NCBI RefSeq assembly: GCF_003711515.1
Contig: NW_021167086.1
Coordinates: 748,037-812,036 of the forward strand
Source of the DNA: Sodiomyces alkalinus F11
Taxonomy: Eukaryota; Ascomycota; Sordariomycetes; Glomerellales; Plectosphaerellaceae
Direction: 5' to 3'
Length of the DNA: 64,000 nt
Under the pieces are notes generated by a model, which worked only from the letters and a program-made list of their open reading frames with translations, did no database searches and was not told the DNA's origin. Positions 1 to 12,100 of the stretch are shown piece after piece. Made by a program: the position numbers and the translations under genes. Positions within the stretch are counted from its first letter, which is position 1; every line of letters begins with the position of its first letter.

Positions 1-61
1 CAAATCTCGAAATCGAAAAGTTTCGAATCGCCAAGAGCTAAAGAGATATAGGAGATCGCCA

Positions 62-103
62 ATGCTCACGACAGCATCCAGCCGCCCCCCGCCACCAAGA
101 TGA
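62..103 (+). promoter_or_regulatory. Upstream ORF overlapping the start of the giant gene
   Basis: A 13-codon reading frame starts at the ATG at 62 and ends in a TGA at 101-103. That stop overlaps the ATGATG start of the giant coding region at 100-105. If this stretch is transcribed leader, ribosomes ending the short frame would sit on the main start and could reinitiate. The window starts only 61 bases upstream, so it is unknown whether this is leader or promoter, or whether an upstream exon exists. Confidence 0.3.
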
Positions 104-3100
104 TGAGAGATCCTCGTCGCGGGAGCCTTGAGAGCTCCCGGCGACGGAAGAAGGAGCGGCGTCGCTCTCCCGATTCCCAGAATCCTGCCGCCGTCCCCGT
201 CGCCGACGTTCCTCGTTCTGGAATGCCAGCACCCATTCCTGGCCCCATGTCCCAAGGTGCTCAGACGGACGAGAATGGAACTCCGAGACCCTACGCGCAG
301 TCTCGATCGGATCCGCGATATCCGCCGCAGACGCAGTACCCGTACCAGCAGCAGCCTTATCCGCAGCAGCCTTACCACCAGCAACAGTCTTACCAGCAGC
401 AGCAGCAGCAGCCGCCTTACCAGACTCAGCCATATCCGCAACCTCCCTACCGCCCCGACCAGTACCAGTCGCAGCAGCAGTACTACCAGAACTACCAGCA
501 GTACCCCCCGCAGCAATATCAACAAACCCCCCAGCAACTCCCGCAGCAATATCCACCGCAGCGATATCAACAGACGCCCCAGCAAACGCCCCAGCAGACC
601 CCTCAGCAAACCCCTCAGCAGTATCACCAGGCGTATCCCCAGCAGTATCCCCAACCGTACGCCCACCAGCAACCCCCTCAGGCGTACGGCTACCAGCCCC
701 ACACGCCTCAGTACCCGCTCCCTTTGTCGCAACCCCAGCAGGACCCGTACGCCTGGGATCGCCCCGGTCACGCCTCGGATAGCTCGTCCGACACCTCGTC
801 CTCCTTCGTCAACATCTCGCGGAAAGGTCCCAAGCCCGAAAAACTCGGCGGCATCATCAGCACCTTCTTCCGCGCCCCGTCCGAAAACCGCCACCGTGGC
901 CGCCGAAGCCGAAGCCGAACCCGAACGCGAAGCCGAAGAAAGAAGAGCAACACCCGCTTCCTCTCCTTCGCCAACTCGTCCTCCTCCTCCGTCGACTCCG
1001 ACCTGGCATACGGCCCAGGCTACATTCCTCGCCCCGATGGGTACGTCCAAACCCCCTCCGTGCGAACCAGCAAACCGGGCCCGGCTTCCATCATGCACAC
1101 CCCGCGGGGCCCCCAGCCTTCCCACCCCGCCGACTTCAACAGGCCTCACCCCGTGGCCCGCACCAAGACCGACGAGGAGATCCTGGAGATTGGACGCCAG
1201 CTCTCCGACATTGCCAGGAATCAGAACGACGCCGACCTGCGTGCCTCCGGAAAGTCTCGCCCTTCCCAGCTCGTCTCGGCCGCCGCCGCCATCACCAACT
1301 TCCGTCGCTCCAAGAAGGACGGCTCGGGCCGCCGCCGCCAGCATGGTTCCAAACTGCCCGGTGACGCTGACGATTCGGAGTGGGAGTCGGCCTCGGACGA
1401 CGAAGCCAGCGACGAGGGCGATGCCAGCCTCGTCTACGGCTCGGCCGCCCATTCGCCTGTGAACACGGCCAAATATCCTCCTCCCAGCCAGTACACGAAG
1501 GACCCCGTCGAACCTCGTCACGAATCTCGTCATTCTCAGTATCGGCAGCACCAAGAGGAAGCCGCTGCTGCCGCTGCCGCTGCCGCTGCCGCCGGCATCG
1601 CCGCCGCCGCTGTGGCCGCCGCACGCGCGTCGCCCCGGAAATCGGACGAGGAGAAGGAGAAGGAGCCCATGCAGCATGTCTACCCGGTTCCGACCTCGGA
1701 TCCCAACTCTTTCGACTATGACCGTGCGTCTGTCGCGGCCGACCGCCCTGTACGCCGAGAGGATCTAGAAGACCGTGACCGTGACCGTGGCCGTGGTCGA
1801 CGACGCGATGGGGATGACGGTCATCGATCAGCTCGTGATGGCAATGTGATACTCGTAGACGAACGAGACCAACAGCTAGTCGAACCTGTCGAACCAGTCG
1901 AATCTGTCGAAGCACCACGGGATGACGAGCGTGCCAGAGAGCTGCCGATCGAAGACAGAGGGCTGCCGAGCGAACAGACGCCAAAGGAGATTCAAATGGC
2001 GGAAGTCATCGAAACCCCTGAACCTCCCGCAGATGTTGACCCGTTCCGATTCCAGGTCGCCGACGATGCCTTCCGAACCCCTCCCGTCATGGAGGCCGCA
2101 CCCCAGCGGCCCTTGACCCCACAGGTCTTCACCGTCGACCGCGAGCCTACTTTCGACGATTCCCCGCCCAATGCCAGGCTCAGCCGCAAGGATTCCTACG
2201 AGATGGAGCAACGCATGTCCCAGTACTACCACCAGGGCTCCCGGAGTCGATCGCGGACACCCCAGCCCCGCCGCAGGGTGGAAGATGAGGGCGAGGAACG
2301 CGCCAGGGACTTTGCCCACGAGTCTGATCATGCTGCTGCCGCCGCCGCCGCCGCCGCCGCCGCTCCGGTGCCTGACGAGCCGGCGATTGTCATGGAGGAC
2401 GAGGAGCGGTCCCGAGGACGGTCCCGAGGACGTTCCCGTTCCCGTTCCCGTGCGCGTGACGCCGACGACGGCTCCCGGTACAGATCCGAGCGCGACCGCG
2501 ATTCCGTCCAGGAAGAGGCCGACAGGCACTACCGCGAGACCGTCATGGCCCGCAAGATTGCCGCAGACGAGATTCGATCCCGCAGTTCGTCGCCGAGGAG
2601 GTCCGTCGTGGATAAATACAAGGAGGGCGAAGAGGCGGAGGAGGAGGAGCCCCGGGTCATCACCATCGTCCCGCCGCCCGAGGTCGAGAAGGAGCGCGAC
2701 ACGAGCCCCTACGATGGTCCCAACGCCGATGTCCGCATCGACCACATCCTCGTCCCCCGCGACCTCCAGCGCTTCAGCGTCTCTGACGATCAGCTGTCCG
2801 CCGACGCCGAGCCCATCTTCAAGTCCCGTGACCCTTCGTGCGAACGGGAGCGCCCCTTGCTCAACCTTGTTCTTCCCACCCCTCTCGCCACGCCCCGTGC
2901 TACGCCCTCGCCCGAGAAGCAGGCCGAAGTCGCTGCCCGCGAGGTCGCCGCCGAAGCGGCCGAGCCAGCCGAACCCACGCAAGTGCCTGACGTTATTCTT
3001 GGCCCGCGGGGCGAGCAGGACGAGCAGGACGAGGAGAAGGCCGCCGACGAAGATGGTGACAAGCCGCGGTCCGTGCTTGGCCAAGGCAGCCGATGGGGCA

Positions 3101-6100
3101 TCCTCGCTGCCGCCCTCGCCGGTGGCGCAGCATTATCCTACGATGGGGACTCCGCTGCCGCCGATGCGCCTGCCGCCGACGGACCCGGCGGGGAGGAGGA
3201 GGACGCCTTCGCCCCCAAGGCCCCCGAGGAGGAGCCCATCATCGTCGACGCTCACCCGCCCCTGGACGAGGACGACGACCGCCCCCCGACGCCCGGCCCC
3301 AAGCCGCCCAGCCGGCAACCGTCGCCGATGCCCGGGTCCTTCGACGACGACCTGGAATTCACGTCCGTGCTCGCTGCCGGCTTGCAGGACTCCGGCTTCG
3401 ACCCCAACATCGTCATCGACGACCCCACGTACCGGATACGCGACAGCCCGCCGGGATCCAACGAGTTTGAGTCGTCCGGTCCCTTTGAACAGCCTCCCGT
3501 GCTCGACTCGGTGGCGGACCGGGGCTTGGATTTTGCTGATGGCCCTGGGGACGACGGTACGCCCGAGGGCGGCTTCGTCGACGCGCAGGAGGATATCCCT
3601 CCCCAGGACGCGCAGCCTTTGGACGGTGAGAGCTGGGGTTCCGAGGAGCGCAGGTTGGCTGATGAGACGCAACCTTCTGAGGACTGGCAGTTTGCTGGGG
3701 ACTCCCAGCGTGGCGTGGACGCTTCGGAGCCCGTTGAGGACTGGCAGGTTGCTGCGGAGGCGCCTCTTGTTGAGGATCGGAAAGCTGCTGAGGAAGCACC
3801 GCCTGTTGGGGACTGGCAAGCCGCCGAGGAAGCGCCTCCCGTTCCGGACTGGCAAGCCGCCGAGGATGCGCCTCCTGCCGATGACTGGAAAGTCGGTGAT
3901 GAAGCGCCTCCTGCTGATGACTGGAAAGTCGGTGATGAAGCCCCTCCTGCCGAGGAACCAAAACCGGCCGAGGAAGCGCCGCCTGCTGAGAAATCGGCCG
4001 AGGACACGACGCCCGAGGACTGGCAGGCGGCCGAGGAGACGCAGCCCCCCAAGGAGCCGACGCCGGCCGACGCGACGCAACCTGCCGATGACTGGCAGCT
4101 CGCCGAAGAGACGCAACCCGTCGAGCCGACCCAACCCGCCGACGACGCGGAACCTCTCGACAAGTCGCAACCGGACGAGGAGCCGCAACCCGTCGCCGAG
4201 GCGCCGCCTGTCGAAGAGGCATCAGCCGAACCGGAACCCGTCGTAGACGCACCCCCTGCAGCCGAGTCTGAGGCTATCGACGACTGGCAGCTTGCTGGAG
4301 AGACTCAGCCGGTCGAGGAGCCGCAACCTGCCGACGAGAAGGAGACCCCGCCCGCTGAGGAGTTGCAGGCGGCGCCGGAAGAGGCTCCACTAGAAGAGAC
4401 TCCCCCGGCAGAAGCGCCCCCAGAAGAGGCTCCCCCGGTAGAAGAGTGGACGGCTCCGACCAAGGCGAGCAAGAAGAAGAAGAAGAAGGGCAAGAAGAAT
4501 ATGGCTGTTGTTGAGGAGTCGGAGACGCCTGTGGAGCAGCCTCCTGAGCCTGTCGCCGAGCCCGTCCCTGGGCCGGCCGAGGAGCCAGCTGCTAAACCCA
4601 CTCCGGAACCTGCCGATGAAACTGCGCCTGAACCTGCTGATGAGCCTGTTGAACCGCCTGCCGAGCCCGCGTCTGAGCCAGCCCCGGAGCCGGCCGATGA
4701 ACCCGCCGCTGAGCCCGCCGCTGAGCCCGCCGATGAACCAGCCGATGAACCAGCCCCGGAGCCAGCTGATGAACCAGCCGATGAACCCGCTGCTGAAGCC
4801 GCTCCAGAACCAGAGCCTGAGCCAGCACCTGAAGCTGAGGAGCCCTTGGCCAAGTTGAGCAAGAAGGAACGGAAGAAGCGAGAAAAGGCGGCCAAGGCGA
4901 AAGCCGCCCTTGCCCTCGAAAATGAGGCTCCTCCTCCTGCTCCAGAACCGGCTGAAGAACCGGCTCCAGAACCAGTTCCAGAAGAAGCTCCAGAAGCCGC
5001 CCCAGAGGCTGCCCCAGAACCAACTCCGGACGCGGCACCTGAGCCAGTTCCGGAAGATGCTCCCCAGCCAGCCGAAGCCGAGCCTGCTCCGGTGGAGTGG
5101 GCCCCGCCGACGGGCAAGAAAAAGAAGAAGAAGAAGAACAAGAAGTTGGCCAGCTTGGAGGACGGCGACGCAGACCAGAGTGCCAGTGCAACGGGCGACG
5201 ACAAACCGAACGGCGGCGATAAAGAAGGAGATCCGCCAGATAGAGGTCCCGACACGAATGGCTTTCACAAAGACTCCGACAAGGACGAGCAGTCTTTTTT
5301 AGCTAATGCCGGCACCCTTGGCGAAGGTGCCGGCTTAGCGGACGCTGCGGCGGCCTCTGGCTACCTCGTGTCTCGCTCAAATGCCACCGATGCTCCGTCG
5401 GAAAAGGAGACGTCCCCTGTCTACGGTGTTGGGGAGGAGCACCACGACGAGGACTACAACTACATTGATCCCGAAATTACCCAGCGGGTCATCAAACCCG
5501 CCATCGATCCCCAGTATGGTGATCTTCTCCCTCTTCCCCCGAGTGAGCCGGGGTCTCCCAAGGAAGACCTGGAGGACCTCCCCGAACTCCCTCAAAGCCG
5601 TCCCGAGACGCCACCCGAAGAGCAGATCCGGCGCCGGCAGAACCCTAGCAGTCATGTCCGTCGACGAAGTGCTCTCGAGACTCCCACTAAGGTCCCGAGT
5701 CAGACTGCCATTCCTATTCAGTTGCGACTCGGCCAGCGGTCAACCCCATCGTCCCCTGCATGGCGCAGGTCTTCTCCCGTAGCGTCTCCTGTCGCCAGCT
5801 CCGCCTTCGAACGCGCCACGCCTCGGCGACATGTCCGTCCGACTTCGTGGGACAGCAGCCGGGAGTTTAAGCCACTGTATCTCCTCGAGCATGCGCGTCA
5901 AGAGGCTCTCGCTCCGCATGCGGAGGATCTCCCCGAACTGCCACCCAGCGAGACGTCCTCGATCCCTGAATCACCGGCATCCTTCTACGATGCTCAAGAG
6001 GGCGACTACGGTCTGGCGGCTCCCCTTCGGCTGGACACCGATGTTCCCCCGGCTGGGCTGGCTGGAGATGGTTTAGGATCCCAGGACACTACGCCGAAAG

Positions 6101-9100
6101 CCCACACGCGGTCCCTGAGTCATCCCTTCGGCACCCCTTCCCCCGAAGACATTCACAAACAGTCCCTGTTCTCCGAGCACATGGCTCAGGACGATGGCTT
6201 GGTCGACTTGCCCCCTCTCCCCAGCAGGACCATGACGGACGGTCAGACGGAACCCGACCCTGTCGAGACCATGTCCAAGGATCGGAGCTCTTACCTCTTG
6301 CACTCGACTCCGCCGTCCCTCAAGGGACTCGTGGACGAGGACCTTTCCGCCCAATCGCCTGATTACACGCCGAGCAAACGGGGTAGGGAGGATCGCATGA
6401 GTGACATCCAGGAAGAGGACGCCGACGACAACAACAACAACAAAAAGGGCGACAAGTCTGGCCTCCTCGGCTCTATCATCGGAGCCGCTGGCGGACTGGT
6501 TGCCGCTGCTCTTCTGAACAAATCCAAAAAGGAGGATGGCCCGTTGGATACGACCGAACGGTCCGTCACCCCGCCTCCCGAATCGGCAGAGCCAACCGTA
6601 GAGGCTTCTGCCCCGGACGAAGAGGGACCTTCCAGCGCCCCCGCGGCCAAGAAGAAGAAGAAGAAGGGCAAGAAGGGCCGCAAGGGCGAGGATGTGGCCG
6701 AGGAAGAAACCCCCGACGTGGCGCCAGTTGCTGAGGAACCGCCCGTTTCGGACCAGAATCTCGCGGAGGCGGCGCCCGAGGTGCCCGAGACGGCTGCCGC
6801 TGTGCCGGTTGAGGAGGTCGCTGAGCTGAAGCTGTCCAAGAAGGCGAAGAAGAAGAAGGCAAAGAAGGCGCAGACGTTGGAGTCGTCCGACTTGCCCGCC
6901 GGCGAGTCTGGAGAGGTTAGCGGCAGGGAGGTGCTCGAATCGGCGCCTGGAACTGGCGAGGGTGTTGATGTCGCTTCTCGAGAGGTTCCGGTCGAGACAC
7001 CGGGCGAGACTCCGTTTGAGACGCCTGCTGAGACTCCTCTCGAAACTCCTTTCGAGACTCCTGCCGAGACTCCAGATGAGGCTTCTGTTGAGGCTCCGGT
7101 CGAGGCTTCTTCTGAGGCTCCTGCTGAGACTCCTGTCGAGGTTCCTGTTGAGGCTCCCGTTGAGGCTCTAGTTGAGACTCCGGTTGAGGCTCCAGTTGAA
7201 ACTCCGGTTGAGACTCCGCTTGATGCTTCCGCTGAGGCTTCGGTTGAGACGCCCGCCGATGACATTCTTGCAGTCGGCTCAAAGAAGAGCAAGAAGAAAA
7301 AGAAAGGCAAGAAAGCACTTGCTCTGGCCCCTGGGGAGCCGACTGTGGAGGACGTCCCGCCTGAACAGACTGCCCCATCTTCCCCGAAGCAGGACGTCCC
7401 TGTCCTCCTGGATGGGCCCGAGAACGTTGAAACTTTGCCGCTGGACGAACCGTCGACTGCTGCCGAGAGCGAGGGACTTGAGCCTACTTCACGAAGCGCA
7501 CAACTGCCTACGGACGCCGAGAAGCCCGCCGATGACTCTGGCGACGGCTTGCTCACTGACCAGCCGACCAAGGACCCAGAAGTTCAGGATGTGCAGGCTG
7601 ATATCGACGTTCAATTAAATCAAGACGCGGTGGCAGACGATGCTTCCAATCTCCTCGCCGACGCCGACGCCGACGGACAGACTGCTGCTGCGACGCTCCG
7701 GGACCTCCCCGCCACTGATGGAGCTGCCCTCGCCGACTCTCTCGCCGATCCCAGGTTGACCACGGAGGCTTCTCAAGATGAGCCCAAGGATCAGCCCACG
7801 GCTCCGCAGGGCGATGCGCCGGCTGAGTCCGAGTCGTTGGCGGACAGTACTCTGGCCGTGCCCTCTAAGAAGAGCAAGAAGAAGAAGAAGGGCAAGAAGG
7901 GCGCTGCACCCGAACCTACACCCGAGCCTGAGCCTTCTGCAACAGAGTCTGCGGCCGAGCCGGCGGCCGAGGCCGTGCCCGAGTCTGCTGCGCCTGAGCC
8001 TGAGCCTTCTGTATCAGGGTCTGCACCTGAGCCGGCACCCGAGTCTGCCGCACCCGAGACCCTGCCTGAGCCTATTATCGAGTCTGGTGCCGAGCCTGTC
8101 TCTGAGGCTGCCCCCGACTCGGCCCGTGAGCCTGAGCCCGAGACTGAGGCAGGCGACCTAGCAGACACGCCCTCCGCCGATTTGTCTGTGCCCTTACCTT
8201 CGAAGAAGAGTAAGAAAAAGAAGAAGGGCAAGAAGGGCGCCGAGGCCGAGCCTGCACCCGAACCAGCTGCATCCGAGTCTTGGTTCGAGCCCGCGCCGGA
8301 GTCTGCGCCTGAGGTTACGCTTGAGTCTGCTCCCGAACCAGGTCCCGAGGCTGCTTCGGAGATCATGCCCGAGTCTTCCCCTGAGGCTGATCCCGAGCCT
8401 CTCTCTGAGACCGCCCCCGAGTCTACGGCAGAGCCTGCCCCCGAATCTTCCGACATTGCACCTGAGGCTGCCACGGAAGCTGTTCCTGGGCCTGTCTCCG
8501 AATCGTCTCCTGACGCTGCACCCGAGGTCATCCCCGAAGCTGTTCCTGAACCTGTCTTCGAATCTTCTCCTGACACTGCACCCGAGCCTGTTCCTGAGCC
8601 CGTGGCTGAGTCTGCACCTGATTGCGCCGCCGAGCCTGCTCCGGAAATCACGCCCGAAGCTGCTCCCGAGCCCGAGCCAGAGGCAAGTACGTTAGCAGAC
8701 ACGTCCTCGGGTGATTTAACCACGGCCTTGCCTTCGAAGAAGAGCAAGAAGAAGAAGAAGAAGGGCAAGAAGGATGCCGAACCCGAGCCTGCACCTGAAC
8801 CTGAACCTACTGCATCCGAGTCTTGGGTTGAGCCCGCGCCGGAGCCAGAGGCCGCTGCACCCGAGTCTGCGCCTGAGGCCACGCTTGAGCCTGCATCAGA
8901 AACTGCCCCCGAGGTTGCTTCCGAGATTGCTCCTGAGGCCGCTGCCCTCGAAACTGCTCCCGCAACTGCTCTCGACGCTGATCCCGACCCTCTGTCCGAG
9001 GCTGCCCCCGAGGCTGCCCCCGAAGTTGCTTCCGAGATTGCTTCCGAGGCTGCCGCCCTCGAAACTGCTCCCGTAACTACTCTCGACGCTGATTCCGACC

Positions 9101-12100
9101 CTCTGCCCGAGCCTGTCCTCGAAGCTGCCACCGAGCCTGTATCCGAGCCCACGTCTGCGGCAACACCCGAAACTGCTACGACGCCTGAACCTGAGGCGAG
9201 CAACTTGGCGGACACAGCCTCGGGTGACTTGGCTTTGCCTTCGAAGAAGAGCAAGAAGAAGAAGAAGGGCAAGAAGGGATCTGAACCCGAGCCTACGTCT
9301 GAGCCTGCACCAGAGGCTACGTCGGAGCCCTCGCTCGATCTGGCAGCTGACTCTGCCACGTCTGAGTCCATTCTCGAGCCAGCACCCGAGTCGGCCACGC
9401 CAGGGGATGCTCCTGAGTCGGCACCTGAGCCTACGCTTGAGCCTGCATCTGAGCCTGCATCTGAGCCTGCGCCTGAGCCTGCGCCTGAGCTTGCACCAGA
9501 GGCCGCACCCGAACTTGTATCTGAGCCTGCAGGTGAGCCTGTTACTGAGCCTGCGCCGGAATCTGCTCTCGAGACCGAAGCAGTGACTTTGGCAGACACG
9601 CCCTCGGAAGATGCGGAAAGGGTCTTGCCGTCCAAGAAGAGCAAGAAGAAGAAGAAGGGCAAAAAGGGATCCGAACCGGAGATTGCAGCTGAGCCTACGC
9701 TGGAGTCTACGTCCGAACCTACAGCTGAGCCTGCGCCTGAACTTGCACCAGAGCCTGCACCCGAACTTGCATCTGAGCCTGCAGCTGAACCTACGCTTGA
9801 GCCGACGTCTGAACTTCTTCCTGAGCCCGCACCCGAGCCTTCCGTTGAGTCTACGCCTGAAGCCGTTCCCGAGACTGTGCTGCCCGAACCTGCGCCCGAA
9901 TCTGCGCCCGCCCTTGAGCCTGAGCCAGCGTCCGAGACTGCGCCTGAGGCAAGCACCTCGGCAGACATTCCCTCCGGTGACCAGGCTTCGGCCCTTCCAT
10001 CCAAGAAAAGCAAGAAGAAGAAGAAGGGCAAGAAAGCGTCCGACCTCGAGTCCGCACCCGAAGTGGCCACTGAGCCCGTGTCTGAAGCTGCGATTGAGTC
10101 CGCGATCGAGCTTGAGACCGCGCCTGAACCGGCTCCCGAACCAGTCTCCGAATCTACGTCTGAACCTGTCGTCGAATCTGCGACCGAACCGGAGGCTGTA
10201 GCCGAGTCCGTGCTTGAGACGGAGCTTGAGCCGTCCACTTCTCCAGACACGCCTTCTGGCGACCAAACTGTGGCGGATGCTCTCTCCGAGCAGACCGAGA
10301 GTCAACCGGAGAGCGAGTCGGCCGTGCAAATGGCACAAGGTGATGCCGAACCACCCGTGCAAGAGGAAACGCCAGTGGACGATGCCTCGTCTCTCACTGC
10401 CACGAAGACAAGCAAGAAACAAAAGAAGAAGAACAAGAAGAAACTGGCAGGTCAAGACCAAGAGACGCAGGACATCGGTATAGGTTCGGAAGACACACCC
10501 TCTTCACAAGACTTGAGCGCAATCGATGCATCTACGGAACCGAAGCAGGAAGATCTTCCCCTCTCGGAAGAACCTGGGGAGGATGTGCACACCACGCCAG
10601 CAGAAGTATCGGAGCCTACGTTGACTGAGAAGGGAAAGAAGAAGAAGAAGAAGAAGAACCAAAAGTCTGTCGCCTTCGACATCGACGGAGAAGTCCACTC
10701 CCCAGCCGACTCTCAACCTATTTCTACGGAAAACGCTCAGGAACCAGGCGACACAGCATCTGATGCTGCGACTCAGGATGTCCTTTTGGAAACCGCCGAC
10801 ACACACGAGGCTGAGCAACCCGAAACTCTGCAAGACAACTCAGAAGATGTTGGTGAGGACGGCTTGTCAACAACAGCCTACGCCGTTTCCTCGGGAGAGC
10901 GGAAGCAACCGTCCGAGACGAACTTTGCGGAAGCCACTTCCGAAGGGGAGCCAGCCACCAGCAGCGGCGGTGAAGAGGTGGGCTTGCAGGCATCATCGGA
11001 GCAAGGCCCAAGCGGTGAGGCTCATGCATCGATTTTAGACGTACCCAGGCCCACGAATGAACCCACAACTACTGAAATTCTGGCGGAAAATGCGAGTGAG
11101 GCCCACCTGGCTGACGGCAGCCCCGGTCCTGCCCCGGACGTTGCAGTGTGGACCGGTGGCGACGATGACCTGCCTCCCAGCATGGACAAATCACTTGGGG
11201 ACACGCAAAGCGCGGATGCAGCGTCAGTGGAGCCCGTTCTGATCGATTCGGCACAGGAGGAGGTTGGGGCCCCACAGGAGCTCCCCGGTCCGGACTTGGC
11301 AACGGAGAGTACAACACCCGAGGAGTCCCAGGACCGCAGTCTTGACAGTCATGACAATCTTGACGTGCAGCCAGATCAAACCGTTGGCGCTGAAGCGCAT
11401 GGTGTCGACAAGGACGACGCTGCCATGGCCGTACCGGAGCCTGTTCGCGTTGACGACGAATTCCAAGAGACAACCACCACGTCCAAGAAGAAGAGCAAGA
11501 AGGACAAGAAGAAGAAGCAGCAGCAGCAGCAGAGCGAGTCGGCAGAGGTCGATGTCCTGCCATCTCTGTCCGAGACACTCGTGGAAGACTCGGCCGGCGC
11601 GGATCAGCCGCCGGAAGTCAGCTCAGAGGATGTCGTTCCCGACTCGTCCTCCCAGCCTCGATCGGAACCAGAGCCAGAACCAGAACCAGAACCAGTCGGC
11701 GACGACGCATTGCCCACTCCCCTTCCTTCTGACCAGCCCGAGCCTGCCCCAGCGGTGCAGGGTGGTGAAGATGAACTGGCTACCGAGGTTACCGGTAAGA
11801 AGAGCAAGAAAAAGCAGAAGAAGCAGAAGGGAGCCGTCGCACCTAGTGTCGATGAACCCGAGTCTAGCCAGTCCACCGAAGAGCCAGCACCGGTAGAGTC
11901 GACCGAGGAACCGCCACCGCCATCTGATGAGCCTGTTTCTGGCGTGGAACCAGGCACAAGTGTTCAGCCTGACGTCTCTGTTGTTGAATCGGGTGATGTC
12001 GTTGAACCCGTCACTGTTGATGAGACTGGGGTGAGCGCGGACCCAAGCGCCACGACCGAGCCTGAGGTTGGTGTCATTGGACCTGCGGATGAGGAGGCGG

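Noticed and set aside
2171..4246. 691-codon plus-strand frame overlapping the giant gene
   Set aside because: It is a shifted reading of the same repeats, rich in Arg/Pro/Ser, without conserved features.
7791..10250. 819-codon open frame on the minus strand
   Set aside because: Its product is a Ser/Gly/Ala low-complexity mirror of the sense repeats, with no domain. The sense strand has the conserved protein.
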